Of a stretch of 38,159 bases of DNA, positions 1 through 9,271 are shown piece after piece (the first letter of the stretch is position 1; the number at the start of each line of letters is the position of its first letter). Position numbers and translations under genes: made by a program. This DNA is from Mariprofundus sp. GTDB taxonomy: Bacteria > Pseudomonadota > Zetaproteobacteria > Mariprofundales > Mariprofundaceae. The stretch covers positions 1 through 38,159 of the forward strand of contig JAUZQK010000102.1 in NCBI GenBank assembly GCA_030951025.1. Reading direction: 5' to 3'. Below the pieces are notes generated by a model. That model was given only the letters and a program-made list of their open reading frames with translations. It did not search any database and was not told the origin of the DNA.

Positions 1-112
1 AAGCACCCGCTTGCATTCCACCTTGCCCCTCAAAGGTGAATGTTTAGTCTGACGCGATTCAAAAACAGAATCCTTCGCAATCTTTTGATTAAGAAGCCCC
101 AGAGAGAACATC

Positions 113-1570
113 ATGCTGTCCAAAATCACCCAACACATCGAACCTCGCCATTTCGGCCTGCTTGCCTTATGCGGTCTGGCATTTTTATACATGGCGCTGT
201 TTCGCTATGATGCCTTTGGCATAGACGAAGGTGCAGCCCGCGCATTGCTAATCAACTGGTCCATTATCGACCATATCGCCAATGCCACACCGCTGTTTGG
301 ATTCCCCGACTTGCGCGCCGTCATGTTTATCTTTTTGGATATTCACTGGGCTGGCAGCTTGCCTGCTGCCAAAGTATTCACCCTGTTCATGTTACTTGGC
401 AGCGCCCTGATGCTGTACCGCTGGTCAGAATCCAATGACAGCGCTGAAGTCGGCACTATGGCAACAGCCATGTTATTAATTGCACCGATCACTATCATGC
501 AAACAGACTCCATTTCACCCGGCGTGTTTTTATTATTTTGCTTTATCACCATCTTTTGGATGAATCACTATCTCCTGCAAGCGCGCCGCACCATGTCAGC
601 GCCATTCTTCCTGATCATTCTGATGAGCTCATTTGCCGTCAGCCTGCATCCCATAGGGCTCGCTGCCCCGATAGCTTTGGTGCTGCTATGGTTAGGTAAA
701 AAAGAGAATCCGGAAAGCCCCGATGATCAATCTGATCAATCCGAGCACATCAGCCCGATGCTTGATAAACGCCGCGCCCTGTTCATCGGCCTCGGCATTA
801 GCACAGCATTACTATTGTTCGTGCGTTGGGGCTGGTCAGGCCTGGAAAGCAGTAGCAATCACCTCGCCAGTCTCGGTGCAGTGCTCACCGGTTCACCCAT
901 CCTGCAAGCCACAGCCCCCACAGGTTATGGTTTAATTGTCGCTTGCCTGCTGTCTTTTGTGATCGCCATTTATATTTATCGTCGTTGTTTTGAATTATTC
1001 AGTTTAACGCTGGTGATCGCCTGCCTGATTGGTTTGTTTTTACCTGATCATTCATGGGCATTGATCGCACTGACTTGCATTCTGTTTCTCGGTTTCCCCA
1101 TGCTCATTGCCGCACATCGAAAAACAGGCATCCAGAATATTATCGGCCAGCGAGGTCTGGTTATTTTACTGATTGTCGTATTTACCAGCATGTTCACCTC
1201 AGCCGACAAACATTATCGTATGATCAGCCAATTAAAACTCAAATCAGATAGTGATAACCTGCTCGCCGCTGCAGCCAGCATTGCCAGCAATCACGATAAG
1301 GATTTCATCATGGCCAGCCAATGGCCTGCACGCACCATGCTGGTCACCAAGCGCGATGTCTTGCCGTTACCGCCGCAACAGGTTTTACAGGATGTGGACA
1401 CCTTCATCGAAAAAACTGCCAGCGTGACCCACTTCATGTTCAACCCCAACACGCCGGAGAATAAAGCTTTATCTCAAATCAGCGCTCGACTCATTCAGCG
1501 CATGGAAGCTGTGGAGATTTTACCGGCTGGCGTAATTTTGCAGGTCAACGCCGTTAAGACAGCCCCCTGA
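113..1570 (+). CDS. Multi-pass membrane protein, GT-C glycosyltransferase-like shape
   Basis: This 485-residue protein is mostly hydrophobic. A first helix spans about residues 14-30 and many more follow to about residue 355. A charged insert lies near residues 195-220, and the last ~110 residues look soluble. An acidic motif, GIDEG, sits in the first extracytoplasmic loop right after helix 1. In GT39-type GT-C glycosyltransferases an acidic residue occupies that place, so a polyprenyl-sugar-dependent transferase is possible. No further family motif is clear, so the function stays unassigned. The ATG is preceded by a purine-rich AGAGAGA stretch. It is followed by a ~330-base gap before mlaF, so it is probably a separate unit. 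Confidence 0.6.
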   Translation: MLSKITQHIEPRHFGLLALCGLAFLYMALFRYDAFGIDEGAARALLINWSIIDHIANATPLFGFPDLRAVMFIFLDIHWAGSLPAAKVFTLFMLLGSALMLYRWSESNDSAEVGTMATAMLLIAPITIMQTDSISPGVFLLFCFITIFWMNHYLLQARRTMSAPFFLIILMSSFAVSLHPIGLAAPIALVLLWLGKKENPESPDDQSDQSEHISPMLDKRRALFIGLGISTALLLFVRWGWSGLESSSNHLASLGAVLTGSPILQATAPTGYGLIVACLLSFVIAIYIYRRCFELFSLTLVIACLIGLFLPDHSWALIALTCILFLGFPMLIAAHRKTGIQNIIGQRGLVILLIVVFTSMFTSADKHYRMISQLKLKSDSDNLLAAAASIASNHDKDFIMASQWPARTMLVTKRDVLPLPPQQVLQDVDTFIEKTASVTHFMFNPNTPENKALSQISARLIQRMEAVEILPAGVILQVNAVKTAP

Positions 1571-1904
1571 TCACTGAGCTGTCTGTGCAATTGCTTTAAT
1601 GATGCTGCCGCCTTTCGATAGCTGAGCTTGAACGGATCAAGCTATACTTCTCGAATAAATGCGCCGGGATGGGGTGGGTTATGCATGCTACTCATCAGCG
1701 ATAGCCCTCATAGTCAACGGTATAAACATCTCCATGTTCAAATGAAACGATCATATCATATTAAAACCACAGGCTTGTTTTACACCCGCATCCCGATGCA
1801 TTCATTGCCATGACAGAGCATAGTCCGCGCATACCCGAATGGTCACAGCGCCATTCAGAATTACCTGCACGTGCAATGCAGCATTGCCATGTTATGCTGC
1901 CGCC
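1571..1904. other. Intergenic region before mlaF
   Basis: This is a 334-base gap. The only structure I can support is a weak hairpin at 1625-1643 (AGCTTGA, 5-nt loop, TCAAGCT), which might end transcription of the gene before it, but it has no clear T-run. A 61-codon open frame at 1628-1813 has no ribosome site or recognisable composition and is not called. The promoter of the mla operon should lie here, but I could not identify -35/-10 boxes with proper spacing. Confidence 0.4.
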
Positions 1905-2714
1905 ATGATTCGTGCCGAGAAACTCAGTAAACGGTTTGGTGATGTAGAAGCACTCTCACCCACAGACATTCATATTCGCGCAGGTGCTATTACTGCCATC
2001 ATGGGCGGTTCGGGCTCGGGTAAAACCACCCTGCTACGGCTGTTGGCTGGTTTGGAAAAGCCCACCTCAGGCCATATCTGGTACGGTGATGAAGACCTCT
2101 GCAGCATATCAGATGAGCGCTTGTACACACTGCGCGAAAGCATGGGCATGCTGTTCCAGTATTCTGCCCTGCTGAATTCATTGAATGTGTACGACAATGT
2201 CGCATTTCCACTGCATGAACATACCGACTTGGCTGAAAGCGTCATTAGTACCATGGTTGCCATGAAACTCGAACAGGTGGGTTTACGCGGCTTTGAACAT
2301 TTGATGCCCTCAGAGCTCTCCGGCGGCATGGCCAAACGGGTGGCATTTGCCCGCGCCATCGCAATGGATCCCAAGATTGTTTTTTTTGATGAACCCACAT
2401 CCGGCCTCGATCCCATTTCTGCTGGTGTGATCAGTACCCTGATTCATGACACTTCTACTAAAAACCGCATGACTTCGATTGTCGTCACCCATGATGTAAA
2501 AGCCGGCCTGTCGATTGCCGATCATGTGATCTTGTTGTGGCAGGGGCGCATTATTGCCGAAGGGGATCCCGATGCCATTCGACACAGTGATGATGAGCGT
2601 GTGCAACAGTTTCTGGAAGGCCGGCCTGATGGCCCCATTCCTTTTTCACGCAGTACCACATCCTATATCGATGATTTAACCCATAAACCAGGCACAGTGA
2701 GATTAGAATCATGA
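1905..2714 (+). CDS. mlaF: MlaF, ATPase of the Mla phospholipid ABC transporter
   Basis: This is the cytoplasmic ATPase that powers the MlaFED complex, which moves phospholipids between the inner membrane and the periplasmic carrier MlaC. It shows a Walker A (GGSGSGKTT, about residue 40), the signature LSGGMAKR, Walker B followed by the catalytic Glu (VFFDEPTSGLDP) and a switch His (VVTHD). An ATG 66 bases upstream (1839) is also in frame, but the residues it adds (Cys- and Ala-rich, non-conserved) do not resemble the family. Starting at 1905 gives 269 residues beginning MIRAEKLSKRFG, the usual size. No good Shine-Dalgarno precedes either start. The stop overlaps the mlaE ATG (ATGA), indicating translational coupling. 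Confidence 0.93.
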   Translation: MIRAEKLSKRFGDVEALSPTDIHIRAGAITAIMGGSGSGKTTLLRLLAGLEKPTSGHIWYGDEDLCSISDERLYTLRESMGMLFQYSALLNSLNVYDNVAFPLHEHTDLAESVISTMVAMKLEQVGLRGFEHLMPSELSGGMAKRVAFARAIAMDPKIVFFDEPTSGLDPISAGVISTLIHDTSTKNRMTSIVVTHDVKAGLSIADHVILLWQGRIIAEGDPDAIRHSDDERVQQFLEGRPDGPIPFSRSTTSYIDDLTHKPGTVRLES

Positions 2715-3511
2715 GCGATGTTTTTATCCAGCAAACCGGCTTGACTGCCTTTTTCGGCAAGCTCGGGCGCTCCACCCTCAATGGTTTCGAACAGCTCGGT
2801 GATGCCACCATGCTTGGTTTTCATGCCTTGGGGCTTATTTTTTCCAAACCATGGCAGGGTAAACATTTTGTATTGCAACTCTATGCCCTCGGGGTTGGTT
2901 CTTTGGCCATCATCATCGTCACCGGTGCATTTACCGGCATGGTGCTGGCTTTGCAGGGTTATTATACCTTAGCCAAATTCGGTTCAGAATCATTGCTTGG
3001 TGCAGGTGTTGGCATGTCGATTATTCGAGAGCTTGGGCCTGTACTCGGTGCTTTCATGATTATCGGACGTGCAGGCTCCAGCATTACCGCTGAAATCGGC
3101 ATCATGCGAGTGACTGAACAAACCGATGCGCTGGAAATGATGGCCGTCAATCCAAAACGGCGTATTCTGCTGCCCCGCATCGTGGCCGTTATACTGGCTG
3201 TACCACTACTGGTGGCTATTTTTGATGTGGTTGGCATTGGTGCAGGTTATATCGTTGGGGTTGAATTACTCGGGGTAAACCCGGGGGCTTATATGGCCGA
3301 ACTGATTGCCCGAGTAAGCATGCACGATATCTATGGCGGCCTGGTGAAATCTGTCGTATTTGGTTTTTTGATCGGCATGATTTGCACCTATATGGGTTAC
3401 CGTGCGACCCCGACCACTGAAGGCGTTGCCCAGGCCACCACCCAGGCTGTGGTTATTGCATCGGTCAGCGTATTGATTATCGATTATATTTTAACATCGT
3501 TTTTCCTGTAA
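2711..3511 (+). CDS. mlaE: MlaE, permease of the Mla phospholipid transporter
   Basis: This is a 266-residue integral membrane protein of the MlaE/YrbE permease family. It forms the dimeric channel of the MlaFED inner-membrane complex. Several long hydrophobic segments follow an amphipathic N-terminal region, and a typical family block is visible around residues 110-145 (RELGPVLGAFMIIGRAGSS, then EIGIMRVTEQ), which contacts the ATPase. The start codon overlaps the mlaF stop by four bases. mlaD follows 27 bases downstream, so all are one operon. The length matches the family (about 260 residues). Confidence 0.95.
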   Translation: MSDVFIQQTGLTAFFGKLGRSTLNGFEQLGDATMLGFHALGLIFSKPWQGKHFVLQLYALGVGSLAIIIVTGAFTGMVLALQGYYTLAKFGSESLLGAGVGMSIIRELGPVLGAFMIIGRAGSSITAEIGIMRVTEQTDALEMMAVNPKRRILLPRIVAVILAVPLLVAIFDVVGIGAGYIVGVELLGVNPGAYMAELIARVSMHDIYGGLVKSVVFGFLIGMICTYMGYRATPTTEGVAQATTQAVVIASVSVLIIDYILTSFFL

Positions 3512-3538
3512 AACGACAGATGAATACTGGAGTATCAC

Positions 3539-3988
3539 ATGCAAGCATATAGACGTATTGAAATGACCGTAGGTGTATTTGTCGTCGTTGGCCTGCTGGC
3601 TATCAGCTGGTTGGCCATTCAGGTCGGTCAAGGTGGCGGCCTCGGCGCTGCAGGTTACACCCTTACCGCCAATTTTGATGATGCCGGCGGTGTACGCAAA
3701 GGCAGTGATATTATGATGGCCGGCGTTGTTGTGGGGCGTATTGATTCGGTCAAGCTCACCGACAATGATCATGCCACCATGATTTTACGCCTCAAAGAAG
3801 ATGTCAAAATCACCGTCGATGCCTTTGCATCGGTGCGCACCAAGGGCATTATCGGAGATCGTTATATTCGCATCACCCAGGGCATGGAAGATGATAACCT
3901 GGAACCGGGCAGTGAAATTGAAGAGACCGAGTCCGCTATCAATATCGAAGATTTAATCAGCAAGTATATTTTCAGCGGTAAGGAGTAA
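3539..3988 (+). CDS. mlaD: MlaD, MCE-domain substrate-binding subunit
   Basis: This is a 149-residue MCE protein. One N-terminal membrane helix spans about residues 10-30 and is followed by a single MCE domain at about residues 38-117 (FDDAGGVRKGSDIMMAGV, then VRTKGIIGDRYIRI). MlaD forms a hexameric ring on the periplasmic face of MlaFE and passes lipid to or from MlaC. It ends shortly after the conserved INIEDLISKYIF helix, so it lacks the low-complexity tail seen in the E. coli protein. A GGAG site sits upstream of the ATG. Confidence 0.94.
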   Translation: MQAYRRIEMTVGVFVVVGLLAISWLAIQVGQGGGLGAAGYTLTANFDDAGGVRKGSDIMMAGVVVGRIDSVKLTDNDHATMILRLKEDVKITVDAFASVRTKGIIGDRYIRITQGMEDDNLEPGSEIEETESAINIEDLISKYIFSGKE

Positions 3989-4057
3989 TCATTTCACCTC
4001 GCAGCTAAGCCTACGACTTGTAGATTTATCACATCAAATGCAAAAAGGGAGCACCGC

Positions 4058-4687
4058 ATGAACAGAATCCAACTGAGCCTCGTCATGATACTTGGCATGT
4101 TCTTCTCAATGCCTGCCTGGGCTGAAGCTGATCATGAAACAGATCAAGCCGGGCCAAGAAGCGTCATTGAAAGCACCATCACAAAAATGCTTGATATCCT
4201 CGAACAGCGTGAAGATAAAAGCGCCATCTCAACACAGGATAGAGCCGCTATTCGCCAGACCATTGCAGGTAAATTTGATTATCGTTCCATGGCCAAACGC
4301 AGTCTGGGCAGACCATGGAAAAAACTGGATGAAACAGATCGTGAACACTTTACGTCCGTATTTCGTGATTTACTGGAACGCTCCTATGGTAACCGCTTGA
4401 GCGCCTATAAAGGCCAAAAAGTCATCTTTGCCAAGGCTGAAATCAAGCAGAACAAAGCCCGTGTCAAATCGACTATCATTGATGGCTCACGCGAAACACC
4501 GGTAGAATACCGTTTACACCAGAGCAAGAATGGCTGGCAGGTTTATGATATCCGCATCGAAGGCACCAGCATGGTGCGTACGTTTTATCAAGACTTTAAA
4601 TCCACTCTCGATAACGGTGGCTACCCCAAACTGGTCAAGGTGTTGGAAGAAAAAGTGGCGAAGTTAATCGCCAAGGATCAAGGCTGA
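4058..4687 (+). CDS. mlaC: MlaC, periplasmic phospholipid carrier
   Basis: This 209-residue exported protein of the MlaC/Ttg2D family shuttles phospholipids across the periplasm. A signal peptide spans residues 1-22 (hydrophobic core, then MPAWAEA, cleavage after AWA). The mature part shows the family pattern: a helical N-terminus, FDYRSMAKRSLGRPWKKL, then FRDLLERSYGNRL, and a C-terminal GWQVYDIRIEGTSMV block. The ribosome site AAGGGAG lies about 9 bases before the ATG. Its stop codon overlaps the proposed CTG start of the next gene. No mlaB (STAS) gene follows, unlike the E. coli order. Confidence 0.94.
   Translation: MNRIQLSLVMILGMFFSMPAWAEADHETDQAGPRSVIESTITKMLDILEQREDKSAISTQDRAAIRQTIAGKFDYRSMAKRSLGRPWKKLDETDREHFTSVFRDLLERSYGNRLSAYKGQKVIFAKAEIKQNKARVKSTIIDGSRETPVEYRLHQSKNGWQVYDIRIEGTSMVRTFYQDFKSTLDNGGYPKLVKVLEEKVAKLIAKDQG
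4673..4686 (+). promoter_or_regulatory. Shine-Dalgarno and CTG start of the AsmA-like gene
   Basis: AAGGA at 4673-4677, a six-base spacer, then CTG at 4684-4686. The TGA of mlaC is at 4685-4687. The geometry matches a translationally coupled start; only the codon is unusual. Confidence 0.6.
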
Positions 4688-7600
4688 GTAAGCCTGAGGC
4701 AACTGCCAAACCCGGCAGCACATTCAAACGCGCGCTGGCATCTTGCCGGCGCGTAGTCCTTTTACTGCTGTTTTTTTTCACCGCTGGAGCGGGATGGATA
4801 TATTGGAACGCACCCAATATGGACAGTTTGCGCCCCGGTATTGAACAATATTTACAACAAGAGCTGGAGCTGGAAGAGCTGCGATTGGGGCAATTATCCT
4901 GGTACTGGGCGGGCTTTCTTTGGCTGCAAGTTGACCATCTTGATTTTGCCAGCCGTGATCATGCTTTCGCTTTCCATGATGGTTCTGCCAGCGTAAGAAT
5001 TCCACTCAGCGCCCTGTTTAGCGGCACCATTGCACCGGATAAAATCCGTTTAAGCCATGGCAAACTTGATTTGCTCATTGATCCTTCAAGCGCCCCCATC
5101 CTGCCACCTCAACTCATACTCGAAGACATGCAAATCCACTGGCGCATACCCTCCACACAAGCCCTTGATGATTGGCAAGGCGCACTCTCGAATGTACATC
5201 TCACATTCAATGCCAGCCGCCGCAGCATCAACGCCACATCGACTCATGCCACGCTCTCCGCCCAATGGGATGCCGATGGCATGCCGCGACAATTGAAATT
5301 CAGCAGCAACAACGCTGACTGGCTACCCACATCCATACGTCAACACATCAACGGCGCACCTCAGACTAATTTCACTCTCAAGCGCCATGACAACAGACTG
5401 ACATGGGATATCCAGGCATTGCTGGCTTCCAAACAAGGCTCTGAGTTGAGATGGTCACAGCAATCACTGCAAAACAGCCACGACTACCGCTTCAATCAGC
5501 TCGAAACAGCGCTAAAAGTCAGCCTCGAGAAAACTGATGCAGATCAAACCCGTTTAGCAAACATCATTATTCACAAGCTGCAATGGTCATCAGGCGACTT
5601 ATCCATCGACGTACAGGGACAATGGCATAAGGGTTTGTTGCAACTCAATGCCGAATCCAAGCTGTTACCCATGCCTTTGATCTGGTCATGGTTAAAACCG
5701 CTCGGTGATGCCGATTGGCATGGCTGGCTGGCACGCATGCAACAAGGTACGGTCAAACAAGTCGAGGCCGATATCACTCTGCCATGGCCTGTGCCGCTGC
5801 AAGCATGGCCTGATAAAAACGAGCTCGCCAACTTGAAATACCGCATACAGGCTGAACTTGAACATGCAGATATCGCACTCGGTATTTCCAGCGGATCATT
5901 ACAACAAACACGTGCCCATGTGGATGTGAATCAAGATGGCTTAAACGCCCGTATTGAAGATACCATCCTGCCCAGACAACTGGGCCACTCCTCTGGTGCA
6001 TTGCGTATCCCGTGGGACACTCTGTTACTGCATATTAGCGGCACTTCCAATGCCGATGTAAGTCATTTACTGCAATGGTTTGGCCCGAGTCAGGTGACTG
6101 ACTGGCAATGGAACAAAGCCCGCGCCAACAGCCGTTTCGAATTATTATGGGATCCAAGTCAGGATAAACCCAAACAAGCCCGCGCCACCTTACATCCGGA
6201 TGGTGTGTGGAATGTGCATGTACTCCAGTTTCCGCTGCAATTATCGCAAGGTGAAGTGCAATGGGATCAAGACAAGGGCTTTTCACTGCAGGGCATGCAT
6301 ATCAAAAGCAAACATATGCATGGTGTTTTCTCACTGCATGCAGCGCCGCGTAGCGGCAGCTGGAAAATCACCGCACTACAGGCCAAGGCTTCCAGTGATC
6401 TGGCTCCCCTGGCCGCACACCTGCAGCTGCCCATTGCCGATGCTGGCGGCAGCATCAGCAGCAGCCTGCGTTATGATGGACAAGACTGGTTTGGTGATCT
6501 GGACATGACAAAGGCCAGCTGGCAACACTTGCTTGGCTCCGATAAAAAAGCAGGCGAAGTGTTTTCATTACAATATCAGGGTGATCTGCTCATGCCACAG
6601 GTCGATACCAACAAAGCACCGGCCGATGCCGGCAAAGCTGAGACAAACAACAAAGCACAAACTACAGCAACCAAAGCACTGCCCACCATCGAGCTCAACA
6701 AACTCAGCAGTACAGGTCAACATATCAAATTACATGATGGTGCGATCAGCATCAATCAATCCGGTATCCAGGCACAGCTCAATGGCATACACACACCCTC
6801 ATTCAGCGGTAGGCTGAATATTGATGTGCCCTTTGCTGATAACAAAGCATGGAAAATTGATGTCAAAGCCAGTTACCTGAATCGCAACGCGCTGCCTGAC
6901 ACACTCAACCATCCGGAAAAGCTCATTGATAAAACATGGTTATTGCGGGCTGATATTGATCGTTTCGACTGGGGTGATGCGCGCATGTCCGGTGTTCATC
7001 TCAAGTTGTCTTCGGATAAAAATAGCCTTGGCATCCTGGAGGCCACCCAAATTCATACCACCCAAATGGATATTTTAGATGTCGATGCCCGTTTTACCCT
7101 GCCCGGCCAAGGGCTGATTGAGTTGCGCAAGCTCTCCGCCGTATTTGAAAAACAGCAGCTCACCATGTCCGCCACCCTAAAGCCTGCTACAGATGGCGGC
7201 ATGCGCTGGACAGGCTTTGCAGAATTGCATGGTGATTTCGGTCGTTTGATGAATATCGGCAGCCTGTCCAAACGCTTTTTGAATGGTGATGCGCATCTGT
7301 TGTTTTCCGGTCAGGGGGTGATTTTAAAAGAACAACCCTGGTGGCAAGGGCTCGATGGACGTATGCGGCTGCGTGTGGATCAAGGCAGAATTCTCGAAGG
7401 CGGAGCATTCACCACACTATTATCCGCCATCAATCTCACCCGGTTGCCGGCTCTGTTGCTCGGTCAACGCAAAGATCTTTCCGGCCCCGGCATCATGTAT
7501 GAGCGCCTGCAAATGGAAGCATTCATGCAGGATCAACACATTCGCATTCGCAATGTTGCCATGCGTTCCAGTGCCTTTGATCTGGTCGGTCAGGGCAGCA

Positions 7601-7884
7601 TAGATGTCAACAAGGATAACATTGATCTCTATCTGATTGCCAAACCTCTGCAAAATCTGGATGCCATCCTGGCCAAAATACCTCTGGTACGTGATCTACT
7701 CGGTGGCCGGGCACATAGTCTGGTGCGTAAAGTCTATCATCTCTTCGGCACGTTCAGCGATGCCAAGGTGGAATCTGTCCGACCCAAAGATGCAGGTCTG
7801 GCTGAGCCAGGTATCATTGAACGCTTTCTCAGCATGCCCAGCAGCTGGTTTGGCAGCGCTAAACAGCCATCCCCCACACCGTGA
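4684..7884 (+). CDS. Large AsmA/YhdP-like protein, probable CTG start
   Basis: This is a giant AsmA-superfamily protein of about 1066 residues. Relatives such as YhdP and TamB are inner-membrane-anchored periplasmic bridges that carry phospholipid toward the outer membrane. The first ATG in frame is at 4819, but the frame stays open upstream and encodes a basic stretch and a hydrophobic helix (RRVVLLLLFFFTAGAGWIYW, about residues 22-41), the membrane anchor expected for this family. No ATG, GTG or TTG lies in that extension. CTG at 4684 has AAGGA six bases upstream and overlaps the mlaC stop (CTGA), so it is the best start. The C-terminal ~250 residues (GQGSIDVNKDNIDLYLIAKP) resemble the AsmA-like C-terminal domain. 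A low-complexity Lys/Ala/Asn-rich linker lies near residues 650-670. Confidence 0.85.
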   Translation: MSKPEATAKPGSTFKRALASCRRVVLLLLFFFTAGAGWIYWNAPNMDSLRPGIEQYLQQELELEELRLGQLSWYWAGFLWLQVDHLDFASRDHAFAFHDGSASVRIPLSALFSGTIAPDKIRLSHGKLDLLIDPSSAPILPPQLILEDMQIHWRIPSTQALDDWQGALSNVHLTFNASRRSINATSTHATLSAQWDADGMPRQLKFSSNNADWLPTSIRQHINGAPQTNFTLKRHDNRLTWDIQALLASKQGSELRWSQQSLQNSHDYRFNQLETALKVSLEKTDADQTRLANIIIHKLQWSSGDLSIDVQGQWHKGLLQLNAESKLLPMPLIWSWLKPLGDADWHGWLARMQQGTVKQVEADITLPWPVPLQAWPDKNELANLKYRIQAELEHADIALGISSGSLQQTRAHVDVNQDGLNARIEDTILPRQLGHSSGALRIPWDTLLLHISGTSNADVSHLLQWFGPSQVTDWQWNKARANSRFELLWDPSQDKPKQARATLHPDGVWNVHVLQFPLQLSQGEVQWDQDKGFSLQGMHIKSKHMHGVFSLHAAPRSGSWKITALQAKASSDLAPLAAHLQLPIADAGGSISSSLRYDGQDWFGDLDMTKASWQHLLGSDKKAGEVFSLQYQGDLLMPQVDTNKAPADAGKAETNNKAQTTATKALPTIELNKLSSTGQHIKLHDGAISINQSGIQAQLNGIHTPSFSGRLNIDVPFADNKAWKIDVKASYLNRNALPDTLNHPEKLIDKTWLLRADIDRFDWGDARMSGVHLKLSSDKNSLGILEATQIHTTQMDILDVDARFTLPGQGLIELRKLSAVFEKQQLTMSATLKPATDGGMRWTGFAELHGDFGRLMNIGSLSKRFLNGDAHLLFSGQGVILKEQPWWQGLDGRMRLRVDQGRILEGGAFTTLLSAINLTRLPALLLGQRKDLSGPGIMYERLQMEAFMQDQHIRIRNVAMRSSAFDLVGQGSIDVNKDNIDLYLIAKPLQNLDAILAKIPLVRDLLGGRAHSLVRKVYHLFGTFSDAKVESVRPKDAGLAEPGIIERFLSMPSSWFGSAKQPSPTP

Positions 7885-7924
7885 TCCTGTACCCTGATTG
7901 GTTAACACGCTAAAGTTCTGACCC

Positions 7925-9271
7925 ATGCGCATTTGCCATATTGGACTCAATCATAAAACCGCCCCCGTTGAACTACGCGAGCGTCTGGCTGTGGCTGAAA
8001 CAGATATTGCCGAGATACTGAATCAACGCATTCAGCATCCGGCCATTCGCGAAGCAGCCCTGCTCTCCACCTGTAACCGCGTCGAAATGACGGTAGTCAC
8101 CCATGATCCGGATGCAGCCATTGCCGCCGTACATGAATGGTTTGCCAATACGGCCAAGATGGATTTGGAAGAAGTGCGTGAACATTTGTATTCGCACACT
8201 ACAGATGCCGCCATTCGGCATCTGTTTGCTGTTGCATCCGGCCTCGATTCTCTGGTGCTCGGTGAACCACAGATTCTAGGGCAGGTTAAAACATCCTACG
8301 AACATGCTTTAAGCGCAGGCACTGCTGGCCATGTGCTGCACCGTTTGTACCAATCCACCTTTGCCGCCGCCAAACGTGCGCGCAGTGAAACCGGCATTGG
8401 CAAACAGTCGGTCAATATTTCCTCCTGTGCAGTTGAGCTGGCCAAACAAATCTTTGGTGATTTAACGGGTAAAACAGTGTTATTGATGGGCGCTGGTGAA
8501 ATGGCTGAATTGGCGGCAAGGCATTTACGCGGCAATGGTTGCACCGACATTCTGGTTGCCAACCGCACCCTGCAACGGGCTCAAAATCTGGCACGCGATT
8601 TTGAAGGCCATGCCCTGACCATGGATCAACTGCCTGATTATCTCGATGCCGCCGACATTATTCTCTCCAGCACCGGTGCCAGCACCTTTGTTTTACTGCC
8701 AGATGCGATCAAAGCGGCCATGAAAAAACGCAAAGGCAAAGCCATGTTCCTGGTCGATATTGCTGTGCCTCGCGATATTGATCCACGCATTGGCGATATC
8801 GATGGGGCTTATTTGTATGATATTGATGATCTGCAACAGGTGGTGCAGGGTAATATGGAAAACCGCCAAAATGAGGCGGATCAAGCCCGTTTGCTGATTG
8901 AAGAAGAAGCACTCTCCTTCCTGCGCTGGTTAAAATCACTCGAATCGGTACCGCTAATCCGTAGTATTCAGCAACACATGGATGCAAGGCGCAGCGAGGA
9001 ACTCGAAAAAGCCCAGCGTTATATGAAAGGTTTTAACGATGAGCAATTAAAAGCCGTTGAACAATTCAGTCGGGCGCTGATGAAACGCTATCTGCATCCC
9101 ACCCTTAGAACACTGAAAAGTCTGCCTGATGATATTGAAGGTGATCTACTGATGGGCGCTGCCAACCGATTGTTTGATCTCAAACCAATCAGCTCGGAAT
9201 CGCTTGATTCAAAAACGCCCTCAAGCACCAATGTCAGCAACATAAAGAGGAATAATGAACACCCGTCTTAA
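7925..9271 (+). CDS. hemA: Glutamyl-tRNA reductase
   Basis: This is the first enzyme of C5 tetrapyrrole synthesis, reducing glutamyl-tRNA to glutamate-1-semialdehyde with NADPH. At 448 residues it shows the catalytic Cys in STCNRVE (about residue 50), the [17 protein letters not shown] block near residue 100, the NADP-binding [13 protein letters not shown] near residue 190, [11 protein letters not shown], and the C-terminal helical dimerisation domain. The last ~25 residues are poorly conserved and contain the ribosome site of prfA. The two genes overlap by 17 bases, giving the hemA-prfA-prmC arrangement common in proteobacteria. Confidence 0.97.
   Translation: MRICHIGLNHKTAPVELRERLAVAETDIAEILNQRIQHPAIREAALLSTCNRVEMTVVTHDPDAAIAAVHEWFANTAKMDLEEVREHLYSHTTDAAIRHLFAVASGLDSLVLGEPQILGQVKTSYEHALSAGTAGHVLHRLYQSTFAAAKRARSETGIGKQSVNISSCAVELAKQIFGDLTGKTVLLMGAGEMAELAARHLRGNGCTDILVANRTLQRAQNLARDFEGHALTMDQLPDYLDAADIILSSTGASTFVLLPDAIKAAMKKRKGKAMFLVDIAVPRDIDPRIGDIDGAYLYDIDDLQQVVQGNMENRQNEADQARLLIEEEALSFLRWLKSLESVPLIRSIQQHMDARRSEELEKAQRYMKGFNDEQLKAVEQFSRALMKRYLHPTLRTLKSLPDDIEGDLLMGAANRLFDLKPISSESLDSKTPSSTNVSNIKRNNEHPS

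Noticed and set aside
19-38. Short hairpin CACCTT/AAGGTG at the window start
   Set aside because: Only six pairs, no T-run, and the upstream gene is outside the window, so it cannot be judged.
1628-1813. 61-codon open frame in the gap before mlaF
   Set aside because: No ribosome site, no family-like composition, no coupling to neighbours; the length is expected by chance.
1839-1904. Upstream in-frame start for MlaF
   Set aside because: The added 22 residues are non-conserved, and the family N-terminus begins at 1905, which gives the normal length.
1970-2811. Long antisense open frames across mlaF/mlaE
   Set aside because: These are shadows of the strongly coding plus strand, with Arg/Ser/Pro-rich low-conservation translations.
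4743-4745. TTG as an alternative start for the AsmA-like gene
   Set aside because: It is in another frame, which does not encode the membrane helix, so it would need a frameshift.
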